Notes: a model not told the origin generated them from the sequence alone. Shown: positions 10,805-19,530, counted from the stretch's first letter. The stretch: DNA of 64,000 nucleotides from JACPYM01 sp963699175 (GCA_963699175.1 OY969418.1:4526001-4590000); one strand, 5' to 3'. Numbers and translations are program-made.

Positions 10805-10920
10805 ATTGTTATCACAAAGGTATCAGTTGGTTTGAAGCAAAGACTTCGATCATTCGGGAAGCGGTGCGCGCTTATCTGGCCAAACCGCTCTACACGCTCA
10901 ACCCAACTGCGTAACTCCTA

Positions 10921-11261
10921 TCACTAACCAGCTTCCGGCGTGCTGATTTAGTTTGGCCCTCGCTGCATCGCGTGCATACACCGGATTAGCCTCTCACTGT
11001 AATTAGCAAATACGGTCTGCTTTGTCGAATACCGGCAGAAGTTTACTTACAACCCTAAAACTGCCCATTTTCTGTCCAAATCAGTTGTGGCCTCAACTTT
11101 GCTCTATCTCGGCCTGAAGAAATAGATCTAAGCCAATAATTGGTAGATCAGCTCGGATGGCGAAGCCGGGATTAGTGAAGAGGCTTAGGCTAACCAAGGT
11201 TTTGATTAACAAGACAACACTTCCATTCATCAAGCGACGAGGTCGCGGAAAGGCGGCAAAA
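10921..11261. other. intergenic stretch, no gene recognised
   Basis: About 340 bases between the IS701 right end and the small membrane gene. No convincing coding frame, RNA or strong hairpin is visible. It should contain the promoter for the following lmo0937-like gene, but I could not single out convincing -35/-10 boxes. Confidence 0.5.
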
Positions 11262-11414
11262 ATGTTGTGGACGATTTTTGTAATCCTGCTAGTGATGTGG
11301 CTGTTGGGCATGGTTAGTTCATATACGCTGGGCGGGTTTATCCACATCCTGCTGGTCATTGCGCTGGTCGTACTGTTGCTCAGGATTATTTCAGGACGCC
11401 GCGTAGCGTTATAA
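11262..11414 (+). CDS. lmo0937-family small membrane protein
   Basis: 50 residues starting at ATG 11262, preceded by GGAAAGGCGG. The frame is open further upstream, but the family begins with MLWTI, so this start is chosen. Two hydrophobic segments (about 3-17 and 28-43) are joined by SSYTLGGFIHILL, the signature of the lmo0937 (DUF5670) family, ending GRRVAL. It is probably an inner-membrane protein of unknown biochemical role, often found with stress genes. It sits 32 bases before a SYLF-domain gene. Confidence 0.8.
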   Translation: MLWTIFVILLVMWLLGMVSSYTLGGFIHILLVIALVVLLLRIISGRRVAL

Positions 11415-11446
11415 GAAGAAGTACTTCAAAGTAAGGAGAAGCAATC

Positions 11447-12160
11447 ATGAAACGTAGAACAGTTATGTCAGTTGTTGCTGCTTTGTGTTTGGCCGCGCTC
11501 TTAAATGTCGGGGTCTTGGCACAAGGAAAAATGAAGGATGAAATCAATCAATCGCAAAAAGCCGCAGAGGTCTTTCGCGAAATCATGAACATCCCGGAGA
11601 AAGCGATTCCGCGTGATGTGTTGGACAAGGCTGAATGTGTGGCGGTCTTCCCGCAAGTACTCAAAGCCGGCTTTATTATCGGCGGACGCGGGGGACGCGG
11701 TTTGGCAAGCTGCCGGACAACGACAGGCTGGAGCGCACCAGCTTACTTCAATTTGGGCGGCGGCAGCGTCGGTCTGCAGATTGGCGCACAGGCAACCGAC
11801 TTCGTCTTGCTGTTTATGAACAGGGATGGAATGAAGAGTCTGTTGTCCGACAACTTCACGCTTGGTGGTGACGCGTCGGTCGCCGCTGGGCCAGTAGGCC
11901 GACAAGCAGGCGCTGAGACCGACGCCAAAATGAATGCGCAGATTCTCTCGTATTCACGCAGTAAAGGTCTATTTGCTGGCCTTGAACTCAAAGGCGTAGT
12001 GATCAAACCTGCCAAGGATGACATGCGCGATGTGTATGGCCGAGAACTTACTGCGAGAGAGGTCTTGGAGGAAAACAAAGTGACGGCACCAGAACCCGTA
12101 CGCGTCTTCCCGAACACATTGGCACAATTTTCTTCACGCGGGGCTAGCGCGGCTAAGTAG
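11447..12160 (+). CDS. SYLF (Ysc84-like) lipid-binding domain protein
   Basis: 237 residues with a cleavable signal peptide (about 1-26, ending LAQG). The rest is one SYLF domain: AIPRDVLDKAECVAVFP, GFIIGGRGGRGLASCR, GGSVGLQIGAQATDFVLLFM, SRSKGLFAGLELKGVVI. The eukaryotic relative Ysc84 binds phosphoinositides; bacterial members are exported and poorly understood. AAGGAG lies 9 bases before ATG 11447. The close upstream neighbour is a small membrane protein, suggesting a shared stress or envelope theme. Confidence 0.88.
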   Translation: MKRRTVMSVVAALCLAALLNVGVLAQGKMKDEINQSQKAAEVFREIMNIPEKAIPRDVLDKAECVAVFPQVLKAGFIIGGRGGRGLASCRTTTGWSAPAYFNLGGGSVGLQIGAQATDFVLLFMNRDGMKSLLSDNFTLGGDASVAAGPVGRQAGAETDAKMNAQILSYSRSKGLFAGLELKGVVIKPAKDDMRDVYGRELTAREVLEENKVTAPEPVRVFPNTLAQFSSRGASAAK

Positions 12161-12239
12161 TTCACTGCCTGCTAGCTATTACAAGCAAGCTTGCTGGCTC
12201 TCCAGGCTTGCACTGTCTACGATGCTGAGGAGAGGAATA

Positions 12240-12443
12240 ATGACGAAAGCAAAATTGATCAAAAAACAGGAGCTAAACCAAGAACAGCCCCGTCCGGTTC
12301 TCTCCAAAGCATACAAGCCATCGGCAAAGCGTCCGGCGGAAATTGTGCGCGAATGGATCGGGCATCGGCAGAAATCGCAGCCTAGCGCCCGGCAGGCTTT
12401 CGCCGCCCTCTTTGGCAATCCTGAACCAGGAAAGATGAGGTAA
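12240..12443 (+). CDS. small basic hypothetical protein
   Basis: 67 residues from ATG 12240, which has GAGGAGAGG just upstream. The chain is Lys/Arg/Pro-rich without a signal peptide or membrane segment. The C-terminal half (RPAEIVREWIGHRQKSQPSA) could be a helix. I do not recognise a family. The gene stands alone before a strong hairpin that also serves the convergent aminotransferase gene. The good ribosome site and position before a terminator favour a real gene, but it is short. Confidence 0.5.
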   Translation: MTKAKLIKKQELNQEQPRPVLSKAYKPSAKRPAEIVREWIGHRQKSQPSARQAFAALFGNPEPGKMR

Positions 12444-12482
12444 ATTGGTTTGGCAAAACAGTGCATCCCAGTTGCCAAACTG

Positions 12483-12524
12483 ACAAAGCGGGCTGACGAG
12501 GAAAACTTCGTCAGCCCGCTTTGT
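12483..12524. terminator. bidirectional hairpin between convergent genes
   Basis: A perfect 17-bp stem (12483-12499 with 12508-12524) and an 8-base loop lie between the small basic protein gene and the stop of the aminotransferase gene on the other strand. It is GC-rich in the middle; on the plus strand TTGTTGTTA follows. Confidence 0.8.
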
Positions 12525-12526
12525 TG

Positions 12527-13660
12527 TTACAGGGAGCTAGTTGGCAAACATTCAATTAGCCGATCAATCTCCTCGCCGGTGTTGTAAATGTGGGGCGAGA
12601 TGCGGAGCCGCCCTACGCGCGCCGTCGTAACGATACGTTGCGCGGCCAGCCGCTGATACAATTCCTCTGCTGAATGCCGCTCGTGCTGGCAACAGATTAC
12701 CGCTGATTTCTCTCCTGCGCGCCACGAACTGATGATGCGATAACCGCGCTCCTGCAACCGCTCGCACAAGTAATCACCGAGTTCGAGCAGATAGCTTTCG
12801 ATCCGCTCAATGCCGATTTGTTGAAACAACTCGATAGCTGCTCCCAAACCCACCACGCCGACCGTATTCAAGGCGCCAGGTTCAAAACGCTTTGCACCCG
12901 CTGCGTATGCTTTGTCGTGCAGGCTGAAGTCATACGGCGATTCCATCGAAAGCCAACCCACCAACGTTGGCTTGACGCGTTGAAGCGCACGTTCAGAGAC
13001 GTAAAGGAGCGCGACACCTTCCGGCCCCAGCAGGAACTTGTGCGCATCGGCGGAGAGTGCATCAATGCCAGCAGCTTCGACATCGAGCTTGAGCGCGCCC
13101 AAGCCTTGAATCGCATCCACGACGAATAGAACGTCGTGAGCGCGGCAGTGGCGGCCAATCGTCACGAGGTCATTGCGGAAGCCGCTGCCAAATTCGACAA
13201 AGCTAAGCGTGACAACGCGGGTGCGGTCATCAATCAAGCTCAGGATTTCGGCGGTCTCCAGTCGTCCTTCACGTTCGTGCGCCAAGCGAAGTTCGACGCC
13301 ATATTCGCGGGCAACACGCTGCCAGGGGACGAGGTTGGCTGGAAATTCGCAATCGGCAGTGACGATGTTATCGCCTGCGCGCCAGTCAATCCCGTTGGCG
13401 ATGATTGCCAGCCCGGCAGAAGTGTTGGGCGCGAAGGCAATTTGCTCAGGCTTGGCGTTGATAAATTCGGCGCAAAGTTCGCGCGTGCGTTTAACGCCAG
13501 CAAACCAGTCGAGGTAATGCGCTGCGCCGTATTCGAGTTGGTCGCGCAAATGGCGCTCCATCGCTTCATACACAGGCTGCGAGAGCGAACCAACGGCGGC
13601 GTGGTTGAGGTAGATACAATGTTGTGTGACGGGAAAGAGACGGCGGAGTTCTTCATTCAT
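12527..13660 (-). CDS. class V aminotransferase (cysteine desulfurase/isopenicillin N epimerase-like)
   Basis: 377 residues, a fold-type I PLP enzyme. CIYLNHAAVGSLSQPVYEAM opens the chain as in the isopenicillin N epimerase-like branch of class V. DAIQGLGALKLDV contains the Asp that pairs with the PLP nitrogen, and SADAHKFLLGPEG holds the Schiff-base Lys. C-terminal RLRISPHIYNTGEEIDR is family typical. The substrate is not evident: desulfurase, epimerase and lyase activities all occur in this group. It is 13 bases downstream of an asparaginase gene on the same strand, so amino-acid catabolism is a reasonable guess. Confidence 0.85.
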   Translation of the reverse strand: MNEELRRLFPVTQHCIYLNHAAVGSLSQPVYEAMERHLRDQLEYGAAHYLDWFAGVKRTRELCAEFINAKPEQIAFAPNTSAGLAIIANGIDWRAGDNIVTADCEFPANLVPWQRVAREYGVELRLAHEREGRLETAEILSLIDDRTRVVTLSFVEFGSGFRNDLVTIGRHCRAHDVLFVVDAIQGLGALKLDVEAAGIDALSADAHKFLLGPEGVALLYVSERALQRVKPTLVGWLSMESPYDFSLHDKAYAAGAKRFEPGALNTVGVVGLGAAIELFQQIGIERIESYLLELGDYLCERLQERGYRIISSWRAGEKSAVICCQHERHSAEELYQRLAAQRIVTTARVGRLRISPHIYNTGEEIDRLIECLPTSSL

Positions 13661-13673
13661 AAAGCAATAGTCA

Positions 13674-14708
13674 CTAAAGCTTGAAACAGGTACGCACCTC
13701 GCCTACTTCAAGTTTGCGATGGTTGAAAATGGTTGTGCGCGTGTATTGGGCTAACTGCGCAAGTTGTGTGTCGTTGAGCACACCGAGTTGACGCAGGGTT
13801 TCGATGACGACGGGGTCGCGGCCGCGTCTGGTGTCGCCGTCTTCGATCTTGATGGCGATGCCGAGACCGCGCGGGTAAGGCTCGCAAGGCAGTACGCCGA
13901 GCAGTTGCACGCCTTCTGCGCCGACTTTGGAGATGAGTTGGCCGTGCGCGGTCTTCATCAAATCCGTATCGAGCCGATTGCGCGTGCCGCCGATCATTTC
14001 GGGATGTTCGATAAAAGCGCTAATAACGCGTGTGGCAGCACCGCGCAAAGCTTCGTCCTCAGCAATCTCGCTATGCTGCCAGCCGACGAGTTTGGCATAG
14101 CTGCGCGCCATCGCTTCGACTGTAGTAATAAAGACGGGGGCGCTACAACCATCAATCGCCACACCAATATCTTCTGCCCGTATGTTAGCGAACTTGCTGA
14201 GCGTTTGTCGGATCATCTGTTGAATCGGGTGGCCGGGGTCAATGTAATTTTCGATTGTGTGACCTAGAAACTTGGCCGACGCCAACATCCCTGCATGTTT
14301 GCCTGAACAGTTGTTGTGCAACGTTTGCGGCGCTTGGCCCGTAGCGCGCAATTGTTTGGCAGACGCTTCGTCAAAAGGCATGTGTACACCACACAACAAT
14401 GCCGCAGCGGTGAGGCCAATTTTGTCGAGGATGGATTGCACAGCCTCCAAGTGGATTGCTTCGCCGCTGTGCGAACCATTGATGACCGCAAGCTCCTGCG
14501 TCGTGAACTGGAAGTGCTCTGCCGCACCTGTGGCGAGGAGCGGAAGCGCCTGAAAAGGTTTGGCGGCGGAACGGAAATGTGTTCGGGTTGTGCAATCGCC
14601 CAGTTGCGCGATGATCGCGCCAGTCGGCTCGACCACACTAATGAATCCGTGATGGCGCGATTCGACAAATGCGCCGCGCGTAACCTCTACTAGCAGAGCA
14701 GAATTCAT
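13674..14708 (-). CDS. asparaginase II-family protein
   Basis: About 344 residues from ATG 14708, chosen because the family begins near ALLVEVTRGAFVESRHHG; an in-frame ATG at 14753 is the alternative. Conserved features are FRSAAKPFQALPLL, the NGSHSGE motif, LLCGVHMPFD, NNCSGKHAGMLA and DGCSAPVF, as in the Rhizobium etli-type (thermolabile, Asparaginase_II) family, which hydrolyses asparagine to aspartate and ammonia in the cytoplasm. It is followed 13 bases later by the class V aminotransferase gene, probably co-transcribed. No strong ribosome site is visible at either start. Confidence 0.88.
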   Translation of the reverse strand: MNSALLVEVTRGAFVESRHHGFISVVEPTGAIIAQLGDCTTRTHFRSAAKPFQALPLLATGAAEHFQFTTQELAVINGSHSGEAIHLEAVQSILDKIGLTAAALLCGVHMPFDEASAKQLRATGQAPQTLHNNCSGKHAGMLASAKFLGHTIENYIDPGHPIQQMIRQTLSKFANIRAEDIGVAIDGCSAPVFITTVEAMARSYAKLVGWQHSEIAEDEALRGAATRVISAFIEHPEMIGGTRNRLDTDLMKTAHGQLISKVGAEGVQLLGVLPCEPYPRGLGIAIKIEDGDTRRGRDPVVIETLRQLGVLNDTQLAQLAQYTRTTIFNHRKLEVGEVRTCFKL

Positions 14709-14791
14709 ACCCGCATCATAGTTGAGCTTGGCCTTGCTCAACAAATCGAGCATGCTACACGGCGGGCTGAAACTTACGAATTGATTCAGGC

Positions 14792-14827
14792 AAAAAAATC
14801 GCCGCCTACGCTTGTAGCAGGCGGCGA
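14792..14827 (-). terminator. Rho-independent terminator of the 3D-domain gene
   Basis: A 9-bp GC-rich stem (14799-14807 with 14819-14827) is followed, reading the minus strand, by seven T residues at 14798-14792. It lies about 50 bases after the stop of the 3D-domain gene and just upstream of the asparaginase start. Confidence 0.8.
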
Positions 14828-14875
14828 ACAAGGAAAGAGACGAAAGGAGACGAAAAAAAAGAAAAATCTGCGGTG

Positions 14876-15589
14876 TTATTGCTGCGCTTTCGGTTTGTTC
14901 TGTACCGGATAGCGCAAGACCACTAGCTTGACATTACGGCGACCAAACCGGCGCGCTTCTTTATTGGTGGGCACCCAGACATCCACCTTCTCGCCTTTGA
15001 TCTTGCCACCAGTGTCGTGCACGGTGTAGACGCCGGAGTATTGGCCCGCGTTGACTTGCACGATGGTGCCGAGCGGTAGCACGCGCGGGTCGGCAGCAAT
15101 CACGCCTGGCTTTGTTTGTGTCCCACTACGAGTCCGCCCTTTAAGCGCATAAGCCGTGGCGCGGAAGGTGCGCGGCGCATGTTTGCTGTGTTGCTCAGGC
15201 TCGGCAAAGCTGACGTTGTTGAGCTTGTGTTCGTGGAGCTGAATAGGCACGGCGACTTGCGGGTGCTCCAGTTGAACCTTTGGCTGCGTGACAGGCGCTG
15301 ACGCAGCAGCTTGTTTCGAAGCTAAAGTCGTCAACTTGAAAAGACCGAACAGACCATTGGGCGTGCAGATCATTTGATTGCCTAGCGCCCTGAAATCGAA
15401 AGCGGTCGTTGAATTCTCAATGAGCTTGGTAGATGAATCGGCGCTGGTTGGCGCATTCGAGTTCTGGTCTATCCGTAACGCGGCGCCATCGCCTGAAGTT
15501 GCCTGTGCGCAAGCGATAAATTGAAAGACCATTGACAAACAAAGTGCGAGAATAATTTTGGGGATGAAACGGTTAGTACAAATTTCCAT
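14876..15589 (-). CDS. exported 3D-domain (RlpA/MltA-like double-psi barrel) protein
   Basis: 237 residues with a signal peptide (about 1-29, ending IACAQA), a low-complexity middle, and a C-terminal 3D domain (about 140-225). The domain has ATAYALKGRTRSGTQTKPGV, AADPRVLPLGTIVQV, YTVHDTGGKIKGEKVDVWV. The three conserved Asp residues for which the domain is named are present (ADP, HDTGG, KVDVW). Such domains occur in lytic transglycosylases and cell-wall-acting proteins, so a periplasmic peptidoglycan role is likely. It stands alone with its own terminator. Confidence 0.85.
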   Translation of the reverse strand: MEICTNRFIPKIILALCLSMVFQFIACAQATSGDGAALRIDQNSNAPTSADSSTKLIENSTTAFDFRALGNQMICTPNGLFGLFKLTTLASKQAAASAPVTQPKVQLEHPQVAVPIQLHEHKLNNVSFAEPEQHSKHAPRTFRATAYALKGRTRSGTQTKPGVIAADPRVLPLGTIVQVNAGQYSGVYTVHDTGGKIKGEKVDVWVPTNKEARRFGRRNVKLVVLRYPVQNKPKAQQ

Positions 15590-16065
15590 GATCCTGCTTT
15601 GTCTCCTCAGTTTCCCAGTTGACCCACCTCCAACCTTACGCCTTCCTCACTCGTGTGGATCAGACACGAAAATGCTCGCCGGGCACCAATGAATCAGTCC
15701 CTATTTTTGTACGGTCGAGCCAGAGAATTGAATTTTTCTTCCTGCGAGGCCTGCCGCCCCTTCAACAGCTTCAGAACGAAGCTGCCACAGTGAAAGATTT
15801 TCACAGCGTTAGTTTGGAGCTTCCTGAAACGAGGCCGGGATTCTAACACGCACATTAGTGATACGCAGCACACGATTTCGAGTAGCGAAATAACCTGTAT
15901 CTATCGGCAATTTAGCCAAGAAACTTTTTTTCTACCTTGTTAAAAAGCCGTGCAAAAGGCTGTTTTTTTTGATTAAGAGTTGCTCGCTGAACCAAAACGA
16001 GACAGGTCCGCGCGATGTCAAAATGAATGGGTTTGAGGCAACAGGATTGTTGCGAATTTGAATTA
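15590..16065. other. intergenic stretch with one weak minus-strand hairpin
   Basis: No convincing gene. Around 15945-15962 a short AGCC/GGCT stem is followed on the minus strand by TTTTTA and could end the heptose kinase transcript, but the stem is only 4-5 bp. The part next to 15590 should carry the promoter of the 3D-domain gene. Open frames here lack ribosome sites and family features. Confidence 0.4.
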
Positions 16066-17052
16066 TCACTCAGGCAAATCAGTCAGTGAGGCGTGCAATT
16101 CAGACGGGGAAACAGTCGCTGTGCCAACCTTGCCGACCGCTACTCCAGCCGCGTGGTTGGCGATTATTGCAGCCTCGTGCAGTTGCGCCCCGGCGGTCAG
16201 TGCCAACGCCAGCGTTGCAATCACTGTATCGCCCGCGCCTGTCACATCGTAAATTTCGCGGGCGACAGTAGGGATATTGGTCAGCGTATCGTGCTCGTCG
16301 AGCAAGCTCATCCCGTGTTCACCGCGCGTGATAAGCACATTGCGGCAGGCAAGCGTTTCACGTATCCGCGTAGCCGCTGCGCGCAACGATGTTTCGTCTA
16401 CAATCTCTATATTAGCCGCCCGCTCGGCTTCGGCCTGGTTAGGCGTAATCACGTCAACACCGCGATAGTGCAGAAAGTTTCTGATCTTGGGATCAAGACA
16501 GATCAACTTGGCTTGTGCCTGCGCCGCTTGAATAACCATCTGCAAGACGCGCGGTGTCAACAATCCTTTGTCGTAATCGGAGATGATAACGGCGGCAGCA
16601 CCGTTCAAGGCTTGGGTGAAAGCGTTCAGCAATTGTTCTTCAATCGCTGCACTGATCGGCGTGCGGTCTTCACGGTCGGCACGTAACATTTGCTGACTAT
16701 GGGCCACGATACGTGTTTTCAGCGTTGTCGGACGCGCCGGATCAACAACCAAGCCGGAAATATCCGCCAGACTCGCGGCCAACTCCTCGCGCAAGCGCGT
16801 TCCAGCAGGGTCGTCTCCGATAAGACCGATAGGAGCGACTTTTGCACCCAGCGCGCGCAAATTGGAAACGACATTGCCCGCACCGCCTAAATGCCAAGAC
16901 TCACGTTTGACTTCGACGACCGGCACAGGCGCTTCCGGCGAGATACGGCGCACTTCACCCCAAATAAATTGGTCGAGCATCAGATCGCCCAGCACGATGA
17001 TAGGTTGATTGGCAAAGCCGTTGACAAGTTGTTGCGCGCGAAGTTGATTCAT
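16066..17052 (-). CDS. hldE: D-glycero-beta-D-manno-heptose-7-phosphate kinase (RfaE domain I)
   Basis: About 328 residues of a PfkB-family sugar kinase. IIVLGDLMLDQFIWGEVRRI, SPEAPVPVVEVKRESWHLGG and AGNVVSNLRALGA are diagnostic of the HldE/RfaE kinase domain; YDVTGAGDTVIATLALAL carries the catalytic Asp and anion hole. It phosphorylates heptose-7-phosphate on the path to ADP-heptose for the LPS inner core. Only the kinase domain is present; the cytidylyltransferase half of E. coli HldE is absent, so that activity must be encoded elsewhere (split HldA/HldC arrangement). ATG 17052 is chosen over an in-frame TTG 9 bases upstream. It follows the glycosyltransferase gene by 19 bases. Confidence 0.85.
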   Translation of the reverse strand: MNQLRAQQLVNGFANQPIIVLGDLMLDQFIWGEVRRISPEAPVPVVEVKRESWHLGGAGNVVSNLRALGAKVAPIGLIGDDPAGTRLREELAASLADISGLVVDPARPTTLKTRIVAHSQQMLRADREDRTPISAAIEEQLLNAFTQALNGAAAVIISDYDKGLLTPRVLQMVIQAAQAQAKLICLDPKIRNFLHYRGVDVITPNQAEAERAANIEIVDETSLRAAATRIRETLACRNVLITRGEHGMSLLDEHDTLTNIPTVAREIYDVTGAGDTVIATLALALTAGAQLHEAAIIANHAAGVAVGKVGTATVSPSELHASLTDLPE

Positions 17053-17071
17053 CAATCTCAAATCGAACGTC

Positions 17072-18142
17072 TCAAATTCCTATCAACCGCTCAACTGCTC
17101 CCAGCACCTGCTCCACGCTGATCGAACGAATACACTCCGGTTCGTCGAACGCCTCGCAAGTGTACATTGCGCACGGATTGCACGCGAAGTAGTTCTGTAC
17201 AACTTCAGCGCGCGCGCGCCAGGGCCGCCAGCGCTGCGAAGACGCAGGGCCGAACAGCACGACGAGCGGTGTTTTGACGGCGGCGGCAATGTGCGCCGGG
17301 CCGCTGTCATTGCCGACGAAAAGTTGTGCGTCGGCGATGAGCGCGCCGAGTTCGCCAATACTCAGGCTGCTTAAAGAAGCCAGCGGCTGCCGGGTTTCAG
17401 CTTGGACAGCAGCGAGTTGCTGACGCTGCTCTTCGGTCGGCGCGCCGGTCATCACAATTTGATAGCCGCGTTCGATCAACCGCTCAGCCATAACGGCGTA
17501 CCGCGCGGGAAGCCAACGTTTGGTATAGAACTCGTTGGTCGGCGCAAGCACGGCGTAGGGCCGCGTAGGATCAATACCCGCCGCGTGCAATTGAGTTTGC
17601 GCGCGCACGCGCGCTGCCGGATCAACATGTAATTGGGTCGGCTCAGGTTCCGCCAAGGGCAAGCCAAGCCAGTTGAATTGGCCGAATTGATATTCGACCG
17701 TGTGCAGATCGTTGCGTCCCAGCAGCTCTTCAGCCGGAGGGATGCGCAGGTTGTACGCGTAGCCGTTCCGAAAGTGCTGTGCGCCGATACGGTGCTGTGC
17801 GCCACTCAGGAAGGTCAATTGCGCGCTGGTCGGGCCGCCGTGCAGATTAATCACGGCGTGAAATGTTCGCTGGCGGATGGTTTTGATGATCTGCAAACGC
17901 GCGGCCAGTGAACTGCGCTTGTCTTGCGCTGCGCGGGGCAGCGGGATCGCCTCAATCTCAGGATCAGCCGTGTAAAGGTCTGTGTAGATCGCTTCGACCA
18001 ACGTCGTGATCTGTAAATCTGGGCGCCAATGTTTCAAGCCGCGCAGGTTGGCTGTATCGAGCACTGCTTCGCCGAGGTTGCGCAAACGTACGAAGAGCAG
18101 TCGCGCGTTCTCCGGCAACTGTTGAAAAAGGGCGGAAGACAT
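17072..18142 (-). CDS. glycosyltransferase family 9 (LPS heptosyltransferase-like)
   Basis: 356 residues. LLFVRLRNLGEAVLDTANLR opens the N-terminal Rossmann domain, NLHGGPTSAQLTFLSGAQHR fits the GT9 acceptor side, and GALIADAQLFVGNDSGPAHI plus VLFGPASSQRWRPW form the donor (ADP-heptose) site. The tail has a Cys cluster (FACNPCAMYTCEAF), seen in many GT9 proteins. It should transfer heptose to the LPS core at the inner face of the membrane. It lies 3 bases after the Trm112-like gene and 19 before the heptose kinase, giving a coherent core-LPS operon. Confidence 0.85.
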   Translation of the reverse strand: MSSALFQQLPENARLLFVRLRNLGEAVLDTANLRGLKHWRPDLQITTLVEAIYTDLYTADPEIEAIPLPRAAQDKRSSLAARLQIIKTIRQRTFHAVINLHGGPTSAQLTFLSGAQHRIGAQHFRNGYAYNLRIPPAEELLGRNDLHTVEYQFGQFNWLGLPLAEPEPTQLHVDPAARVRAQTQLHAAGIDPTRPYAVLAPTNEFYTKRWLPARYAVMAERLIERGYQIVMTGAPTEEQRQQLAAVQAETRQPLASLSSLSIGELGALIADAQLFVGNDSGPAHIAAAVKTPLVVLFGPASSQRWRPWRARAEVVQNYFACNPCAMYTCEAFDEPECIRSISVEQVLGAVERLIGI

Positions 18143-18145
18143 TGC

Positions 18146-18349
18146 TCAATTCTGCGCGGGCGCACTCGCTGATGGGGATTCCCCTTCAATCGTGGCTTCG
18201 TCAATCAGCATGATCGGAATGTCATCACGGATGGGATAGACGCGATGGCAAGCGACACATTTCAAGCCACTACCGTCCGGCTTCAACTCAACGCGCTCCT
18301 TGCAGGCGGGGCAACGCACTATCTCCAAAAAATCAGCACTCAGGCTCAT
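18146..18349 (-). CDS. Trm112-family zinc-ribbon protein
   Basis: 67 residues. FLEIVRCPACKERVEL and LKCVACHRVYPIRDDIPIML form the Trm112/YcaR fold with four Cys for zinc. In bacteria such proteins often lie beside LPS and lipid A genes; in eukaryotes and archaea Trm112 activates methyltransferases. Here it is the first gene of a minus-strand cluster with the GT9 glycosyltransferase (3-base gap) and the heptose kinase. A partner is not identified. Length and motif are normal. Confidence 0.88.
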   Translation of the reverse strand: MSLSADFLEIVRCPACKERVELKPDGSGLKCVACHRVYPIRDDIPIMLIDEATIEGESPSASAPAQN

Positions 18350-18583
18350 AGCTAATCCTCAAAATCGGATAAAGGAAATTATTTCGAAGGAAGCGCATTC
18401 TAGGTTTGCGAAAATAGACTTGTCAAAAGCGCGTCGGGTGAACCATGCGGCTGAATTTACAGAACAAAATCTTGAACTTGCCCCAAGCCGCCTTTATGAT
18501 GCTTGAGTTTGTGACCCACAATTTCCCGCACTGCCGCAACGGTGCCGAAACATTTAACCACTGACGAAGGAGCTATCAACGAG

Positions 18584-19510
18584 ATGTCTACAGAAATCGC
18601 CAAACAAATCTGGCACAACGGTCAATTCGTCGCCTGGGACGACGCGAAGATTCACGTAATGTCGCACGTCATCCATTATGGCTCGGCTTTATTCGAGGGA
18701 ATTCGCTGCTATGCGACGCCACAAGGACCAGCAGTCTTTCGCTTGCGTGAGCATATTCAACGGCTGGAAGACTCATGTAAGGTCTATCGCATGCCCATCG
18801 GCTACTCGGTGACTGAATTGATCGAAGCCTGTTTGGAGACAGTGCGCGTCAATGAGTTCAAAGAATGCTACTTGCGCCCAATAGCCTTTCGCGGCTATGG
18901 CAGCTTTGGTGTAAACCCTTTCTCGAACCCAGTCGAGGTCTACATCGCCAGTTGGACGTGGGGCAAATACCTCGGCCAGGAAGCGATTGAAGAGGGGGTG
19001 GACGTGTGTGTGGCGAGTTGGGCGCGCATGCATCCGAATTCCCTGCCCGCGACGGCTAAGTCAGCAGCTAACTACATGAACTCACAGCTTATCAAGATGG
19101 AGGCCGTCACCAACGGCTTCGTCGAAGGTATAGCGCTCGATACAGCGGGCAACGTCAGTGAGGGCAGCGGCGAAAATCTTTTCATCGTGCGCAACGGCAT
19201 GCTTTACACGCCGCCAATGGGTTCGGCGATTTTGACCGGGATCACGCGCGATTCGGTAATGAAGCTGGCCCACAAGCTCGGTTACGAAGTGGTCGAACGC
19301 GTCATTCCGCGCGCCGAACTATACGTGGCTGACGAAGTCTTTTTCACCGGCACGGCTGCCGAGATCACGCCAATTCGTAGCATTGACCGCATCAAAATCG
19401 GCACAGGCAAGCGCGGCCCGATGACTGCCGCATTGCAAGGTGAGTTCTTCGCCATCACTTCGGGCGAGAAGGAAGCGCCGGGCGATTGGCTGACATTTGC
19501 CAAACAATAA
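18584..19510 (+). CDS. ilvE: branched-chain-amino-acid aminotransferase
   Basis: About 308 residues from ATG 18584, supported by GAAGGAG 11 bases upstream; 14 extra upstream codons are open but outside the family. Fold-type IV PLP enzyme: IWHNGQFVAWDDAKIHVMSH, HYGSALFEGIRCY, PTAKSAANYMNSQL carries the PLP Lys after LPA, and GNVSEGSGENLFIVRNG is the phosphate-binding region. It interconverts Leu/Ile/Val and their keto acids in the cytoplasm. It is followed by a 100-bp intergenic hairpin (19531-19631) and then an IS4-type element. The call over D-amino-acid aminotransferase rests on overall pattern. Confidence 0.93.
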   Translation: MSTEIAKQIWHNGQFVAWDDAKIHVMSHVIHYGSALFEGIRCYATPQGPAVFRLREHIQRLEDSCKVYRMPIGYSVTELIEACLETVRVNEFKECYLRPIAFRGYGSFGVNPFSNPVEVYIASWTWGKYLGQEAIEEGVDVCVASWARMHPNSLPATAKSAANYMNSQLIKMEAVTNGFVEGIALDTAGNVSEGSGENLFIVRNGMLYTPPMGSAILTGITRDSVMKLAHKLGYEVVERVIPRAELYVADEVFFTGTAAEITPIRSIDRIKIGTGKRGPMTAALQGEFFAITSGEKEAPGDWLTFAKQ

Positions 19511-19530
19511 GCATCAGGCAAGGAGCCTTT

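Larger units (their letters stand above)
9013..10914 (+). pseudogene. IS701-family transposase, split by IS982 insertion
   Basis: The first part (9013-9904) encodes about 297 residues of an IS701-type transposase, with LVFDDSTLDHLYARK and AFDGWYASLPNLK carrying catalytic Asp candidates and AIENYHRGIKQ the Glu. It is cut at ATG CAT TGT T by the IS982 element, where a TAG inside that element's end stops the frame. After the element, 10811-10914 continues as HKGISWFEAKTSIIREAVRA and ends TLNPTA-stop. Removing 9905-10804 plus one ATTGTT copy restores a continuous 331-residue protein. The split gene should be inactive. Confidence 0.88.
8961..10920 (+). mobile_element. IS701-family insertion sequence, itself interrupted by an IS982-family element
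   Basis: The ends are 20-bp terminal inverted repeats, TAGGAGTTACGCAGTTGAGT at 8961-8980 and its complement at 10901-10920, matching at 19 of 20 positions. The single long reading frame between them is an IS701-type DDE transposase whose stop codon lies inside the right repeat. Subtracting the nested 900-bp IS982 element and one target copy leaves an element of about 1054 bp, a plausible size for the family. I could not find a convincing target duplication: the flanks are AGAATTAGT on the left and TCACTAACC on the right. Confidence 0.85.

Noticed and set aside
8951..10930. Target-site duplication for the outer IS701 element
   Set aside because: Flanking bases were compared in several registers and no repeat longer than chance was found.
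15619..15846. 75-codon frame upstream of the 3D-domain gene
   Set aside because: No ribosome site, no recognisable features, and it occupies the expected promoter side of the divergent gene.
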